64,000 bases of DNA from Paenibacillus etheri (GTDB lineage Bacteria; Bacillota; Bacilli; Paenibacillales; Paenibacillaceae), in contig NZ_LCZJ02000037.1 of NCBI RefSeq assembly GCF_001012825.1, positions 203,637 to 267,636 of the forward strand, in the 5' to 3' direction. Each line of letters opens with the position of its first letter. The first letter of the stretch is position 1. The notes below the pieces were generated by a model. It was not told where the DNA came from, made no database searches, and was given only the letters and a program-made list of their open reading frames with translations. This document shows, one piece after another, positions 28,178-36,854 of the stretch. A program made the translations under genes and the position numbers.

Positions 28178-28541
28178 AAGTAGTGTACATCCCCTGTAAT
28201 ATATGTGTCATTATTCCATCCAGTATTATCCCAAAACAGGGTTCAGAGCAAGCAGACGCATTGACGTGCTATCGTGATAAAGTCACTGTATACTTTATCT
28301 CTTATTTAAGTCTAACTTCTACCGTAGCTGAGAAAAAAGATAGCACCGTTCCCATGTCACTGAGCGAACATACCGCTGGAAATACCCCGTCTTCCTTAAG
28401 GTTCAGGTCCGCGCTCCTCCATGTTCTACTATCTATTTATATTTTATAGTTGCTGTTGTCGTCCGTAAAGCAAACAAAACAAAACGATGTGATTCGTTCT
28501 TGCAAAGTAGGGGTAATAGAGCCTAGAAACACTCCCCCTTC
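28178..28541. other. Intergenic leader region upstream of the MFS gene
   Basis: There are about 360 bases with no convincing gene; short frames are uncoded-looking. GTGCTATC (28268-28275) and GATAGCAC (28341-28348) could pair over about 65 bases. No standard riboswitch motif is recognised. The MFS promoter is presumably here on the minus strand but I cannot place it. Confidence 0.4.
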
Positions 28542-28602
28542 TAAAATTCGCCGTGCATCCGAATTCGTTCCCCCGAGCTCGGATACATCACGGCGAATTT
28601 TA
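28542..28602. terminator. Long terminator-like hairpin of unclear ownership
   Basis: TAAAATTCGCCGTG (28542-28555) pairs perfectly with CACGGCGAATTTTA (28589-28602). An inner ATCCGA/TCGGAT stem extends it. The plus strand continues TTTG. The formate-channel gene already has its own terminator further right, and no plus-strand gene is visible to its left. Confidence 0.6.
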
Positions 28603-28615
28603 TTTGTCTATACAG

Positions 28616-28649
28616 CAAAAAGCACCCCTCGACTATTCAAAGGAGCGCT
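28616..28649 (-). terminator. Rho-independent terminator of the formate/nitrite channel gene
   Basis: On the minus strand AGCGCTCCT pairs with AGGGGTGCT (two G-U pairs), followed by TTTTTG, 13 bases past the stop codon. Confidence 0.8.
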
Positions 28650-28662
28650 CTATAAGATAGGT

Positions 28663-29490
28663 TTAGGCGTGTTTCTTTACACCGCCACCGGCCATGCTGT
28701 CCACGGATTGAATAGATGCAGGCACTTTACGCAGGTAAGCCATCCAATAAGCTGCCGCAACAAAGATCGCACCGCCCGTCAAGTTCCCTAGCCATACCGG
28801 AACAAAATTATTGAAGTACTCTCCCCATGAAAAATATCCTTCGAAAATAGCAGCCGGAATTAAGAACATGTTAGCTACAACGTGCTGGAAGCCGATAGCT
28901 ACAAAAGCCATCGTCGGGAACCAGATGCCGAGAATTTTACCGCTGAAATTATCTGCTCCATAGGAGAGCCATACCGCCAAAGCTACGAGCCAGTTACAAC
29001 CGATACCGGAAACAAATGCCGGCAAGAAGCCTGCTTCAAGCTTATGTCCTGCCATCTCCACTAATTTTTCCAAATACACACCGTCAGAGGTTAAACCAAC
29101 CACATGACCGAAAAAGTAAGCTACAAACAAAGCTCCCGCTAGATTGCTCAAGGTAATCAATACGAGATTCTTAACAACTTCCCAGAAAGATATCTTCTTC
29201 GCCATAAAAGCAAGCGGCACAGCCATCATATTGCCTGTCAGTAGTTCTCCCCCTGCAAGCAGTACTAGAATCAATCCAACAGGGAAGACTGCTGCCCCAA
29301 TAAAGTTAGCGATAGAACCCCATTCATGCGGTGCGCCAGCAATGACGCGAATATCCAGTAAAAATCCGAGCGCGATAAACGCTCCTCCCAGAAAGCCCAG
29401 AATTAGTACGGTGCTTAAAGGATTATGCGCCTTTTTTATGCCGTTCTCGACCGTGACTGCGGCAATCTGCTGCGGTTTACTATAAGCCAT
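28663..29490 (-). CDS. Formate/nitrite transporter family channel
   Basis: FNT proteins are pentameric membrane channels for formate, nitrite or hydrosulfide. This 275-residue protein has six membrane spans with two family signatures: GGELLTGNMMAVPLAF (first) and GIGCNWLVALAVWLSYGADN (second). ATG 29490 (MAYSKPQQ) is preferred over 29508 for its spacing from AAGGGGATAGG. It is preceded by two FNR-type sites, one placed at about -41.5 from a predicted start, pointing to anaerobic induction. Formate versus nitrite cannot be decided. The nearby formate-using fhs is suggestive, but no nitrite reductase is present. Confidence 0.93.
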   Translation of the reverse strand: MAYSKPQQIAAVTVENGIKKAHNPLSTVLILGFLGGAFIALGFLLDIRVIAGAPHEWGSIANFIGAAVFPVGLILVLLAGGELLTGNMMAVPLAFMAKKISFWEVVKNLVLITLSNLAGALFVAYFFGHVVGLTSDGVYLEKLVEMAGHKLEAGFLPAFVSGIGCNWLVALAVWLSYGADNFSGKILGIWFPTMAFVAIGFQHVVANMFLIPAAIFEGYFSWGEYFNNFVPVWLGNLTGGAIFVAAAYWMAYLRKVPASIQSVDSMAGGGVKKHA

Positions 29491-29539
29491 GATTCCTATC
29501 CCCTTCATCTATTTACTTAAAATTTGTTCCTTTACGACC

Positions 29540-29611
29540 ATTGTAGCGTGTCATAAAATACATTAACGTGATAATTATCACTTAATGAAAAACTAAGTGA
29601 AACTTTTCACT
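29540..29611 (-). promoter_or_regulatory. FNR-type promoter of the formate/nitrite channel gene, two sites
   Basis: Box 1 (29567-29582) reads CGTGA-TAATTA-TCACT and box 2 (29596-29611) reads AGTGA-AACTTT-TCACT; both fit TGTGA-N6-TCACA with one or two mismatches. On the minus strand TACAAT (29545-29540) is a good -10. With +1 at about 29533, box 1 is centred near -41.5, the classic activator position for Fnr. Regulation by FNR is inferred. Confidence 0.75.
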
Positions 29612-29703
29612 GACATGTCAAATTTAACGAAGCGCATACCTAATTACAATTGTAAGAATAGGCTCCATATTATTTTAAAGGTAGATAGTACCAGCTTCAA
29701 TCA

Positions 29704-29735
29704 CAAAAAAACCGAAACCATGTATGGCTCCGGTT
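29704..29735 (-). terminator. Rho-independent terminator of nox
   Basis: On the minus strand ACCGGAGCC pairs with GGTTTCGGT (G-U pairs included) around ATACAT, followed by TTTTTTT. It lies 26 bases past the nox stop. Confidence 0.85.
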
Positions 29736-29760
29736 CACTCAATTGTTCATATGAATTACA

Positions 29761-31125
29761 TTAAACGGTTACTGCCTCTTTACTTGGCACAGATGTCGGT
29801 AGCGCTTCAAGGCCTACTGTGTTCAGGAAATTCCAAGGCTTGTTGTAATGAGGTTGGAAGAAGAAATCGATAAAGGCAAGCTGATCGATTGTCATTTTGT
29901 TTTGAATACATACAGATACCGTGTTGATCGATTGCGTGAGATCCGTCTTAGACATGATTTGCGCTCCGAGAATGCGGCGTGTGGCACGTTCAAATACAAC
30001 TTTTAATTGAACTTGCTCGAAGGTTGGCATAAATTCTGGACGGTAGTTGTCAATAATCATGGTAGTCTCTACGTCCATTCCTTCAGCCTTAGCCCCTTCT
30101 TCAGTAAGACCGGTAGCAGCGATATTATCTTCATAAATCTTAATGCCCGAAGTTCCTTGAGTACCCATATAAGGAATCGATTCTGTCACTAAGTTACGTG
30201 CGACCAAGGTGCCCATCCGCACGGCATTGGTTGCCAGTGGAATATAAGCGTGCTTCCCTGTAGGGTTGTAATGAATCGCGCAGCTGTCACCAGCAGCATA
30301 CACATCTGGGCAACTAGTCTGCATATAATCATTGACAAGAATTGCGCCATTAGGCAGCATATCCACTTGACCTTTTAACAATTCAGTATTCGGACGGAAG
30401 CCGATGCAGAGAATAACAAGATCCGTCTCATGTTCCCCTTCGCTTGTGATCACCTTGGTAACTTTACCACCTTCGCCAGCAAAAGAACTAACCTTCTCAT
30501 TCAGTGCTAATTTAATTCCATGATCCTTAAAGGATTGTTCGATCGGTGCAGTGAACTCTGGGTCCAAGTATTTATTTAGTATGCGATCTTCACCATCAAT
30601 CAGCGTAACTTGCTTTCCATTCATTTGGAAGGCTTCCACTAATTCAACGCCGATATATCCAGCGCCTACGACCGTGATTTTATTCGCTTGTTTAGCTTTT
30701 TCTATAATGGTGTTGGAATGATCATAGTTCTTACAAAGCAAGACACCTTCCAGCTCAAGTCCTTCGAGCTTCGGCACAATCGGCCATGATCCAGTTGTCA
30801 TAATCAGCTTATCGTAGGTATCGCCAAACTCTTGTCCGGTTGCCAAATTACGAACACGCAGCGTTTTGGACTTCGTATCCACTGCGGTCACTTCATGACG
30901 CATATTCGTCTTAACGCCAAGATCTGCAAGCTTCTCTGGGGAAGAATAGAACAACCCGTGTGGGTCTTTGACCACTCCACCTACATATAAAGCAATACCA
31001 CAGGATAAGAAAGAAATATTATCATTACGCTCATACACCGTAATCTCGGCTTCCGGGTAAAGCTTAGCAGTATTTACAATTGCGGCAGTTCCGGCATGGG
31101 TACATCCAATGACAGCTACTTTCAT
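29761..31125 (-). CDS. nox: FAD-dependent NADH oxidase / CoA-disulfide-reductase-like enzyme
   Basis: The 454-residue flavoprotein has an N-terminal FAD-binding stretch, VAVIGCTHAGTAA, the redox-active single Cys in NISFLSCGIALYVGG (the Cys42 of water-forming NADH oxidases), the NAD-binding motif VVGAGYIGVELVEAF, the second FAD motif DVYAAGDSC, and a C-terminal dimerisation domain. These features fit NoxE-type H2O-forming oxidases, which regenerate NAD+ and remove oxygen; CoA-disulfide reductases look alike. AAGGAGGAAG precedes ATG 31125. Two FNR-type boxes lie about 90-140 bases upstream. Confidence 0.9.
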   Translation of the reverse strand: MKVAVIGCTHAGTAAIVNTAKLYPEAEITVYERNDNISFLSCGIALYVGGVVKDPHGLFYSSPEKLADLGVKTNMRHEVTAVDTKSKTLRVRNLATGQEFGDTYDKLIMTTGSWPIVPKLEGLELEGVLLCKNYDHSNTIIEKAKQANKITVVGAGYIGVELVEAFQMNGKQVTLIDGEDRILNKYLDPEFTAPIEQSFKDHGIKLALNEKVSSFAGEGGKVTKVITSEGEHETDLVILCIGFRPNTELLKGQVDMLPNGAILVNDYMQTSCPDVYAAGDSCAIHYNPTGKHAYIPLATNAVRMGTLVARNLVTESIPYMGTQGTSGIKIYEDNIAATGLTEEGAKAEGMDVETTMIIDNYRPEFMPTFEQVQLKVVFERATRRILGAQIMSKTDLTQSINTVSVCIQNKMTIDQLAFIDFFFQPHYNKPWNFLNTVGLEALPTSVPSKEAVTV

Positions 31126-31215
31126 TATTTTCTTCCTCCTTCAAATGGACAACCTGGTTATATATTCGAATTGCTTGACTGACCAAATTAGATATCTGAT
31201 CACCGATGAGTTAAT

Positions 31216-31264
31216 TGTGATTTATTTCACTTTATTAACTGATAATATTGTGATATTTATCACA
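31216..31264 (-). promoter_or_regulatory. Two FNR-type sites upstream of nox
   Basis: TGTGA-TTTATT-TCACT (31216-31231) and TGTGA-TATTTA-TCACA (31249-31264, an exact consensus match) lie 33 bases apart centre to centre, about three helical turns. A -10 sequence is not obvious; TATCTA at 31194-31189 would put the near box at -41.5. The rest of the 337-bp gap 31126-31462 holds the nox RBS and the fhs terminator. Confidence 0.78.
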
Positions 31265-31411
31265 TTACAAGTCTTTTCGCCTATATTCTCAGATTGTTCA
31301 CAATTTTAAGCGTTTTCCGTCACTGCTGCCGATTGCGACCTCGTTAGCTTTGCCATGCGCGTAAGACATTATGTTTCTGCTCCCTCAGGATATACTTTCT
31401 TATAACGAGCA

Positions 31412-31448
31412 AAAAAGGCTTCCCCCTAATCCAACAGGGAAAAGCCTG
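31412..31448 (-). terminator. Rho-independent terminator of fhs
   Basis: On the minus strand AGGCTTTTCCCT pairs with AGGGGGAAGCCT around eight bases, then TTTTTTG. Confidence 0.9.
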
Positions 31449-31462
31449 ATTATAAACCGAAT

Positions 31463-33097
31463 TTACACCAAACCGTGAATCACGCCATCCTCATCCATCC
31501 ATAGTGCCTCAGCAGCTGGTTTAGCCGGTAGACCTGGCATCGTAACGATATTGCCCGTAATCACTACAGCAAACCCTGCACCGAGCGAAAGGGTGATATC
31601 ACGTATACCTACCGTGAACCCTTTAGGAGCGCCAAGCAATCTAGGCTGATCTGAGAAGGAATAAGGCGTCTTCGCCATACATACTTGAAGATTATTTAAC
31701 CCAAGGCGCTCAATCACTGCTAGGCTGCGTTTGGCCGCAGGGGAAAAGTTAACCTCCGCACCACGGTAAACTTCGCGCACAATCTTGGTGATTTTGGAAG
31801 AGATATCGAGTTCATTCTCATACAAAGGTGCAAAACGCTCAGTGTCGCTATGATCCAGAAGCTTCTTTAGTTCCGAAGCCAACTCTTGTCCGCCCGCACT
31901 ACCTTCTGCCCATACCTTGGATATTGCCGCAGGAACGTTCAATCGGCGACAAGCCTCCACAACATCATTAATCTCTTCTGGGCTGTCGCCTTCAAAATGA
32001 TTAATGGCAACAAGAACAGGTACCCCAAATTTGCCGAGATTTTCTACATGACGCTCCAAATTAGACAATCCAGAGTTCAGCGCCGACCGGTTCTCAATTT
32101 GGAGCTCATTCTTAGGTACACCACCGTTATATTTCAAGGATTTCACCGTCACGACAAGCACTGCCGCCGAAGGGGCTAGACCGGCTTGTCGGCATTTGAT
32201 ATCCATGAATTTCTCAGCACCAAGATCCGCTCCAAAGCCTGCTTCCGTAACAACAACATCTCCCAGCTTGAGTGCATAACGAGTACCGATAACACTGCTG
32301 CAGCCATGGGCGATATTTGCAAATGGACCACCGTGTACAATAACAGGTGTGCCCTCCAAGGTCTGCACCAGATTAGGCTTAACCGCTTCCTTCAACAGCG
32401 CCGCCATCGCTTCAACTGCCCCTATTTGTTCGGCCGTTACAGGCTGCCCCTCTTGGTCATATCCAATCAAAATGCGGTTTATACGCTTTTTGAGATCACT
32501 CAGATTATCGCATAGACATAACACAGCCATAATCTCAGAAGCTGTCGTAATCTGAAATCCACTTTCCCGTACGGCTCCATTTCCATCTCCGAGCCCTGTC
32601 ACGATATTCCGCAGACTGCGATCGTTCATATCCATCACGCGTTTCCAAACGATACGCTGTGGATCAAGTCCCAGCTCATTGCCTTGGAAGATATGATTGT
32701 CAATCATCGCCGACAATAGATTATGCGCAGAAGTTACTGCATGAATATCACCCGTAAAGTGCAAATTAATCTCATCTGCTGGAACGATCTGCGACTTGCC
32801 ACCACCCGTGGCGCCGCCCTTCATGCCCAAGCATGGTCCGAGGGATGGTTCGCGTAAGGCCGCCACGGTTTTTACCCCTGCTGCGTTCAGTGCCTGTGCC
32901 AGCCCAATGGTTGTTAAGGTTTTCCCTTCGCCAGCAGGGGTCGGATTCACCGCAGTGACCAATACCAGCTTGCCATCTGGCTTGTTCTTCATGTCCTCCC
33001 ATAAGGACGGTGAAAGTTTACTTTTATATTTTCCGTATAGTTCCAGATGCTCTTCGTCAATTCCCGCTTGTGCTGCGACCTCTGTAATTAACTTCAT
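31463..33097 (-). CDS. fhs: Formate-tetrahydrofolate ligase
   Basis: The enzyme makes 10-formyl-tetrahydrofolate from formate, ATP and tetrahydrofolate, feeding one-carbon metabolism. The protein carries the P-loop region TPAGEGKTLTTIGL, the signature EPSLGPCLGMKGGATGGG, the segment DINLHFTGDIHAV-like (DEINLHFTGDIHAVTSAHN) and EAGFGADLGAEKF. ATG 33097 gives 544 residues, close to the family length of about 556, with GGAGGG upstream. An upstream frame to 33142 is possible but not family-like. It stands alone between terminators. Confidence 0.96.
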   Translation of the reverse strand: MKLITEVAAQAGIDEEHLELYGKYKSKLSPSLWEDMKNKPDGKLVLVTAVNPTPAGEGKTLTTIGLAQALNAAGVKTVAALREPSLGPCLGMKGGATGGGKSQIVPADEINLHFTGDIHAVTSAHNLLSAMIDNHIFQGNELGLDPQRIVWKRVMDMNDRSLRNIVTGLGDGNGAVRESGFQITTASEIMAVLCLCDNLSDLKKRINRILIGYDQEGQPVTAEQIGAVEAMAALLKEAVKPNLVQTLEGTPVIVHGGPFANIAHGCSSVIGTRYALKLGDVVVTEAGFGADLGAEKFMDIKCRQAGLAPSAAVLVVTVKSLKYNGGVPKNELQIENRSALNSGLSNLERHVENLGKFGVPVLVAINHFEGDSPEEINDVVEACRRLNVPAAISKVWAEGSAGGQELASELKKLLDHSDTERFAPLYENELDISSKITKIVREVYRGAEVNFSPAAKRSLAVIERLGLNNLQVCMAKTPYSFSDQPRLLGAPKGFTVGIRDITLSLGAGFAVVITGNIVTMPGLPAKPAAEALWMDEDGVIHGLV

Positions 33098-33260
33098 GCT
33101 TGTATAGAACCCTCCTGCCGTTATTATCCTGCTGTATTCCACGCTTTATGCATATCTTGCATGGGCATTACATTCTCTTCAAAGGATACATGGTCTCTGT
33201 AAAGCGTCAAGTATAATTTATCACAACAAATTTCCAAGTAGCTATTTCATATTCCTATGT

Positions 33261-33312
33261 AAAAAAAGAAAATCCCGTCGAAGCTCGGTCAAAAGACCGA
33301 GGTCGAAAGGAT
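33261..33312 (-). terminator. Rho-independent terminator of the Gpx-like gene
   Basis: On the minus strand CTCGGTC-TTTT-GACCGAG forms the core, extended by flanking CGA/TCG and ATCC/GGAT pairs, then TTTTCTTTTTTT. Confidence 0.85.
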
Positions 33313-33348
33313 ACTTGTAAAATAACAATTTATCAGACCCTAAATGGT

Positions 33349-33825
33349 CTACAGTAAGGACTCAATCTGTGCAATCATCGTTTCTGGCGATTCCTTTGGC
33401 TCAACACGAGCCACTACATTGCCACTACGATCAATAAGGAACTTCGTGAAATTCCAGCTTATATCGCTGCTGTCTCCAGTACCCGGTTGCTGCTCTTTTA
33501 AATAATTGAAAAGGGGACTGGCATCCGGTCCATTGACATCCACTTTGGCAAATACGGGAAAGGTAACACCATAATTAATCTGACAGAATTCTTCTGCCTC
33601 TTCACTTGTACCCGGCTCCTGACCCGCAAATTGGTTGCAGGGGAATCCTAATACTACAAGTCCCTGATCCCTATACTGCTCGTATAGCTTCTGGAGATCC
33701 CCATACTGCGGGGTAAGTCCACATTTGCTGGCCGTATTGGCAATCAGCAGCACCTTACCTTCATACTCCGTAAACGGTACTTCTTTACCCGAAGGCGTAA
33801 CGCCGGAAAAATTGTAGATCGACAT
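33349..33825 (-). CDS. Glutathione-peroxidase-family thiol peroxidase (BsaA/Gpx-like)
   Basis: The 158-residue protein is a Cys-type Gpx homologue that in bacteria usually reduces peroxides with thioredoxin. Catalytic positions are visible: Cys in NTASKCGLTPQYGDL, Gln in FPCNQFAGQEPG, Trp and Asn in ISWNFTKFLID. The Cys of FPCNQF is the usual resolving Cys. ATG 33825 (MSIYNFSG) is preferred with GGAAGGGG upstream; the 227-codon frame adds non-homologous sequence over the upstream terminator. It lies 149 bases downstream of the VanY-like gene but is separated by a terminator. Confidence 0.94.
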   Translation of the reverse strand: MSIYNFSGVTPSGKEVPFTEYEGKVLLIANTASKCGLTPQYGDLQKLYEQYRDQGLVVLGFPCNQFAGQEPGTSEEAEEFCQINYGVTFPVFAKVDVNGPDASPLFNYLKEQQPGTGDSSDISWNFTKFLIDRSGNVVARVEPKESPETMIAQIESLL

Positions 33826-33924
33826 CCTTATTCCCCTTCCTTCCATGTACTTAGAATACACTACGTATCTTACCCGAATTGTAATAGAATGCAACTTATC
33901 GACACTTTCTGTAAATACTGAAAA

Positions 33925-33958
33925 AGAAAAAAACAGCCCTATGTATTTCTTAGGACTG
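33925..33958 (-). terminator. Rho-independent terminator of the VanY-like gene
   Basis: On the minus strand CAGTCCTA pairs with TAGGGCTG around nine bases, followed by TTTTTTT. Confidence 0.88.
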
Positions 33959-33973
33959 CCCTCTATCACTCTG

Positions 33974-34843
33974 TTATTTGGATACTGGTACGACATCATA
34001 ATATTCTTCCAGCGTAATCCCTTCATCCGCAATATAAGTAGCTATATCCTTGCCCACATAACGGATATGCCAAGGCTCATACTTATATCCTGTAATGTCC
34101 TGCTTTCCTTCTGGAAAGCGGATGATATAACCATATTCCGTTGCATGCTGCGCTAGCCACTCCGCTTCCTTTGTTCCACCGAAACAGCTCTCCGCAGCAC
34201 ATTTTCCGTCACTTCCTGAGACATCGATAGCAAGCCCTGTCTGATGCTCGCTATAGCCAGGCACGGCACTGTAAGTACGAGCCAGTTCTTCTCCGTCTTT
34301 CTTAACATAACGATTGAACAGCCTCGTTTGGGTTTCCTTAGAACGGTAGGCCGAAACGCCAGCCAAGTAAATCCCGTCTTCCTCTGCGCCTGCGAACAGT
34401 TCCTCTAATGCTTCGGCAGCTTCCTTACGCATCATACGCTTCTCGATTTTCTCTTTAAATGTAAACCGTACTTCCGGGTAGACTAGATCCGTTGGCTTAT
34501 AGTTCTCCGGCAGTCCATACTCCTTATTCACCATCACAGCTATGCTGTCAGGCTCTTTAAAAGAATCATCAGTGCTATTTCCCTTTTCGTTACTATCCGG
34601 TTCGGACGGATCAGAGGGATCCGTTGTATTAGATGGATTAGCTACCACTGGGTCTGTTATGCCCTCTTCGGTGCTATTACCATCTTCACCAGGCTTAGCT
34701 TGAAGATCATCCTGCACATTTATATTGGAACCATTACTGTCCGAAGCAGAAGGAGAAGGCGTCGTATACTTCCCAATCCCCCACCCAACAGCAATAACGA
34801 CAATTAACAAGATCAAAATTTTTAATTTTTTAGACATCTGCAA
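33974..34843 (-). CDS. VanY-type D-alanyl-D-alanine carboxypeptidase
   Basis: The protein has a short cytoplasmic start, one membrane anchor (LKILILLIVVIAVGWGIG), a low-complexity Ser/Pro/Asp/Asn linker (about residues 30-90), and a C-terminal VanY/peptidase M15 domain with the zinc motifs SEHQTGLAIDV (His, Asp) and YEPWHIRYVG (His) and the SAYRSKETQ segment. It would trim D-Ala from cell-wall peptides outside the membrane. TTG 34843 is six bases from GGAGG; ATG 34837 is an equally plausible start. B. subtilis YodJ is similar in kind. Confidence 0.9.
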   Translation of the reverse strand: MQMSKKLKILILLIVVIAVGWGIGKYTTPSPSASDSNGSNINVQDDLQAKPGEDGNSTEEGITDPVVANPSNTTDPSDPSEPDSNEKGNSTDDSFKEPDSIAVMVNKEYGLPENYKPTDLVYPEVRFTFKEKIEKRMMRKEAAEALEELFAGAEEDGIYLAGVSAYRSKETQTRLFNRYVKKDGEELARTYSAVPGYSEHQTGLAIDVSGSDGKCAAESCFGGTKEAEWLAQHATEYGYIIRFPEGKQDITGYKYEPWHIRYVGKDIATYIADEGITLEEYYDVVPVSK

Positions 34844-34956
34844 GTTCTTCCTCCTCGAAGTCGAAACACTCTATTTATCTATTAGACAAGCTTTCCTTCA
34901 AAAATGTTACACTAAGAACCTTCTTAAGACAAATATCGCTCCAATTCTGTCCAAAA

Positions 34957-35007
34957 AATAAAGATTACCATAGGTAGTTAGCTTGTCCGCTAACTTCCCT
35001 ATGGTAA
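34957..35007 (-). terminator. Rho-independent terminator of the DEAD-box helicase gene
   Basis: On the minus strand TTACCATAGGgaaGTTAGC and GCTAACtaCCTATGGTAA pair over about 16 positions. The tail is TCTTTATTTTTT. Confidence 0.88.
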
Positions 35008-35036
35008 CAAGTTTTAGTTATAAAATTACACTCACA

Positions 35037-36854
35037 TTATCTGGATGTGCCTCTGCCGCCGCTTTTAAAGCCACCGGAGCTGCCACGTCCACCACGTGAG
35101 GAACCCGCGTTTCCGCTGTTGCGTCCCCCTTTACCAGCGCCACCCTTGGCACCGCTGTATCCGCCTTTGCTACCTTTACCACCTTTGCCGCCGCCTCTAG
35201 ACGGGCCTGTACCGTAGCCACTGCCTAAGCCGCCTCGTGGTGTGCCGCCAACGTAGGCACCGCCGTCTGCGCCTCTGGCTACGTTCTCGCTGTAGCCAGT
35301 GCTTGGGCCGCCCTTTCGGTTCGCAACGCGCGAACCGGCGCTAGGCGCTGCTGCGTTGCCGCTAGCTGGCGCATCGCCTCTGGAGGCGAAGGCGCCATAG
35401 CCGCCGCCTACTCGCACTACGCCGGCAGCCTTGCCGCCGCCCTTAGGTGCGGCAGCGTCAAAGCCACTGCCGCCACGCTTTCCAGCCGCCGCATCGGAAC
35501 GACCACCGCGGCGTCCTTCTGCAGGCTTGCCCCAGCCGCCTGCTTCCTTATCCTTACCGCGGCCGCGGCCACCTTGCCGCGCTCCGCCTTCACCGCGTGG
35601 AGCTCCGCCGCGGCCAGAGCCGCCGGTCTTCGGTCCGCGGCCCGTGCGTGCTGCCTCAGCGCCGCCGCTTTGGCGACCGCCGTGGCGTCCGCCGCCTTGT
35701 ACTGCGACGAATTCGCCAACGCCGAATTCATCTTTGTCGTAACGGCGACGATCCAGGCGCTGCGAAATGCCGTGCTCAATCAAGTCTAGACCATCTTGCT
35801 CACGCGGAGAAGTGAACGTAATCGCAAGCCCTTTGCCTCCGGCACGGCCTGTCCGGCCGATCCGGTGAATATAGCTATCCACATCAAGAGGCATATCGTA
35901 GTTAAAGATATGGGTAATACCTTCGACATCCAGGCCCCGAGCCGCTACATCTGTAGCTACAAGAAGCTGCAGCTTCGCATCACGGAATCTTTTCATCACA
36001 CCTTCACGCTTACCTTGAGACAAATCGCCGTGTAGCTCATCACAATCATAACCTGCTGCTTGAAGAGCTTCGTTCAGCTTGGACACCCGACGTTTGGTCC
36101 GGCAGAAAATAATAGCCAAGTAAGGACGATCCCGTTCAATCAATGCTTTGAGTGCCTCTTCTTTATTACGATCCGAGACTTCCACGACTTGCTGTTTGAT
36201 ATTATCCAGTGGAATCGGAGAACCACTCTTAATAATGATATCCAGTGGCTCTTTCATGTAATTAGCAGCGAGACGTTTAATCGGATCCGGCATCGTCGCA
36301 GAGAACAACATCGTTTGACGACGATAAGGAACAGCCGTAATAATAGTCTCTACATCCTCCAAGAATCCCATATGCAGCATTTGATCGGCTTCGTCCAGAA
36401 CGAGCATCTTAACGCCACTAAGGTCGAGTGTCTCCCGGCGCATATGATCTAGCAGTCTGCCCGGTGTACCGATAATAAGATGTCTTCCACCTTCCAGCTT
36501 ACGAAGCTGCTTCTCTACATCCTGACCACCGTAAACGGCCAAGATTTTGATATCTGTATGACGCGCCAACTTGCGTGCCTCTTCCGTAATCTGCAAAGCC
36601 AGTTCACGTGTCGGAGCCATAATCAGCGCCTGCGGATAAGCTCGCTCCGTGTGGATCTTGTCCATAATTGGCAGCAAGAAGGCTAATGTTTTTCCTGTAC
36701 CTGTCTTCGCTCTTGCAATTACATCTAGACCCTGCACCAATGGCGGTATTGCTTCCTGTTGCACTGGTGTAGGCTTAACGATGCCTTGACCTTGAAGCAA
36801 TGTACACAGTAATTCTGAAACCCCTAATTCTTTAAATCCCGGCAAATTCTCCAC
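35037..36854 (-). CDS. cshA: DEAD-box RNA helicase with long glycine/arginine-rich tail (CshA-like)
   Basis: The core (about residues 1-370) contains every DEAD-box motif in order: Q motif GFKELG..PTPVQ, I ARAKTGTGKT, Ia PTRELA, GG, Ib TPGR, II VLDEADQML, III SATMP, IV IIFCRTK, V ATDVAARGLD, VI HRIGRTGRAG. After residue 385 about 220 residues are almost all Gly, Ala, Arg, Ser and Lys (RGG-like), encoded by strikingly GC-rich DNA. Such tails bind RNA non-specifically; CshA acts in ribosome assembly and RNA decay in the cold. The start is probably GTG 36854; a TTG four codons later has better RBS spacing. Confidence 0.93.
   Translation of the reverse strand: MENLPGFKELGVSELLCTLLQGQGIVKPTPVQQEAIPPLVQGLDVIARAKTGTGKTLAFLLPIMDKIHTERAYPQALIMAPTRELALQITEEARKLARHTDIKILAVYGGQDVEKQLRKLEGGRHLIIGTPGRLLDHMRRETLDLSGVKMLVLDEADQMLHMGFLEDVETIITAVPYRRQTMLFSATMPDPIKRLAANYMKEPLDIIIKSGSPIPLDNIKQQVVEVSDRNKEEALKALIERDRPYLAIIFCRTKRRVSKLNEALQAAGYDCDELHGDLSQGKREGVMKRFRDAKLQLLVATDVAARGLDVEGITHIFNYDMPLDVDSYIHRIGRTGRAGGKGLAITFTSPREQDGLDLIEHGISQRLDRRRYDKDEFGVGEFVAVQGGGRHGGRQSGGAEAARTGRGPKTGGSGRGGAPRGEGGARQGGRGRGKDKEAGGWGKPAEGRRGGRSDAAAGKRGGSGFDAAAPKGGGKAAGVVRVGGGYGAFASRGDAPASGNAAAPSAGSRVANRKGGPSTGYSENVARGADGGAYVGGTPRGGLGSGYGTGPSRGGGKGGKGSKGGYSGAKGGAGKGGRNSGNAGSSRGGRGSSGGFKSGGRGTSR

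Noticed and set aside
28274..28286. FNR-like GTGA-TAAAG-TCAC in the MFS leader
   Set aside because: Spacer is five instead of six bases and no promoter is positioned around it.
35431..35815. Several open frames on both strands over the helicase tail
   Set aside because: Very GC-rich DNA lacks stop codons in several frames; only the frame continuous with the DEAD-box core is meaningful.
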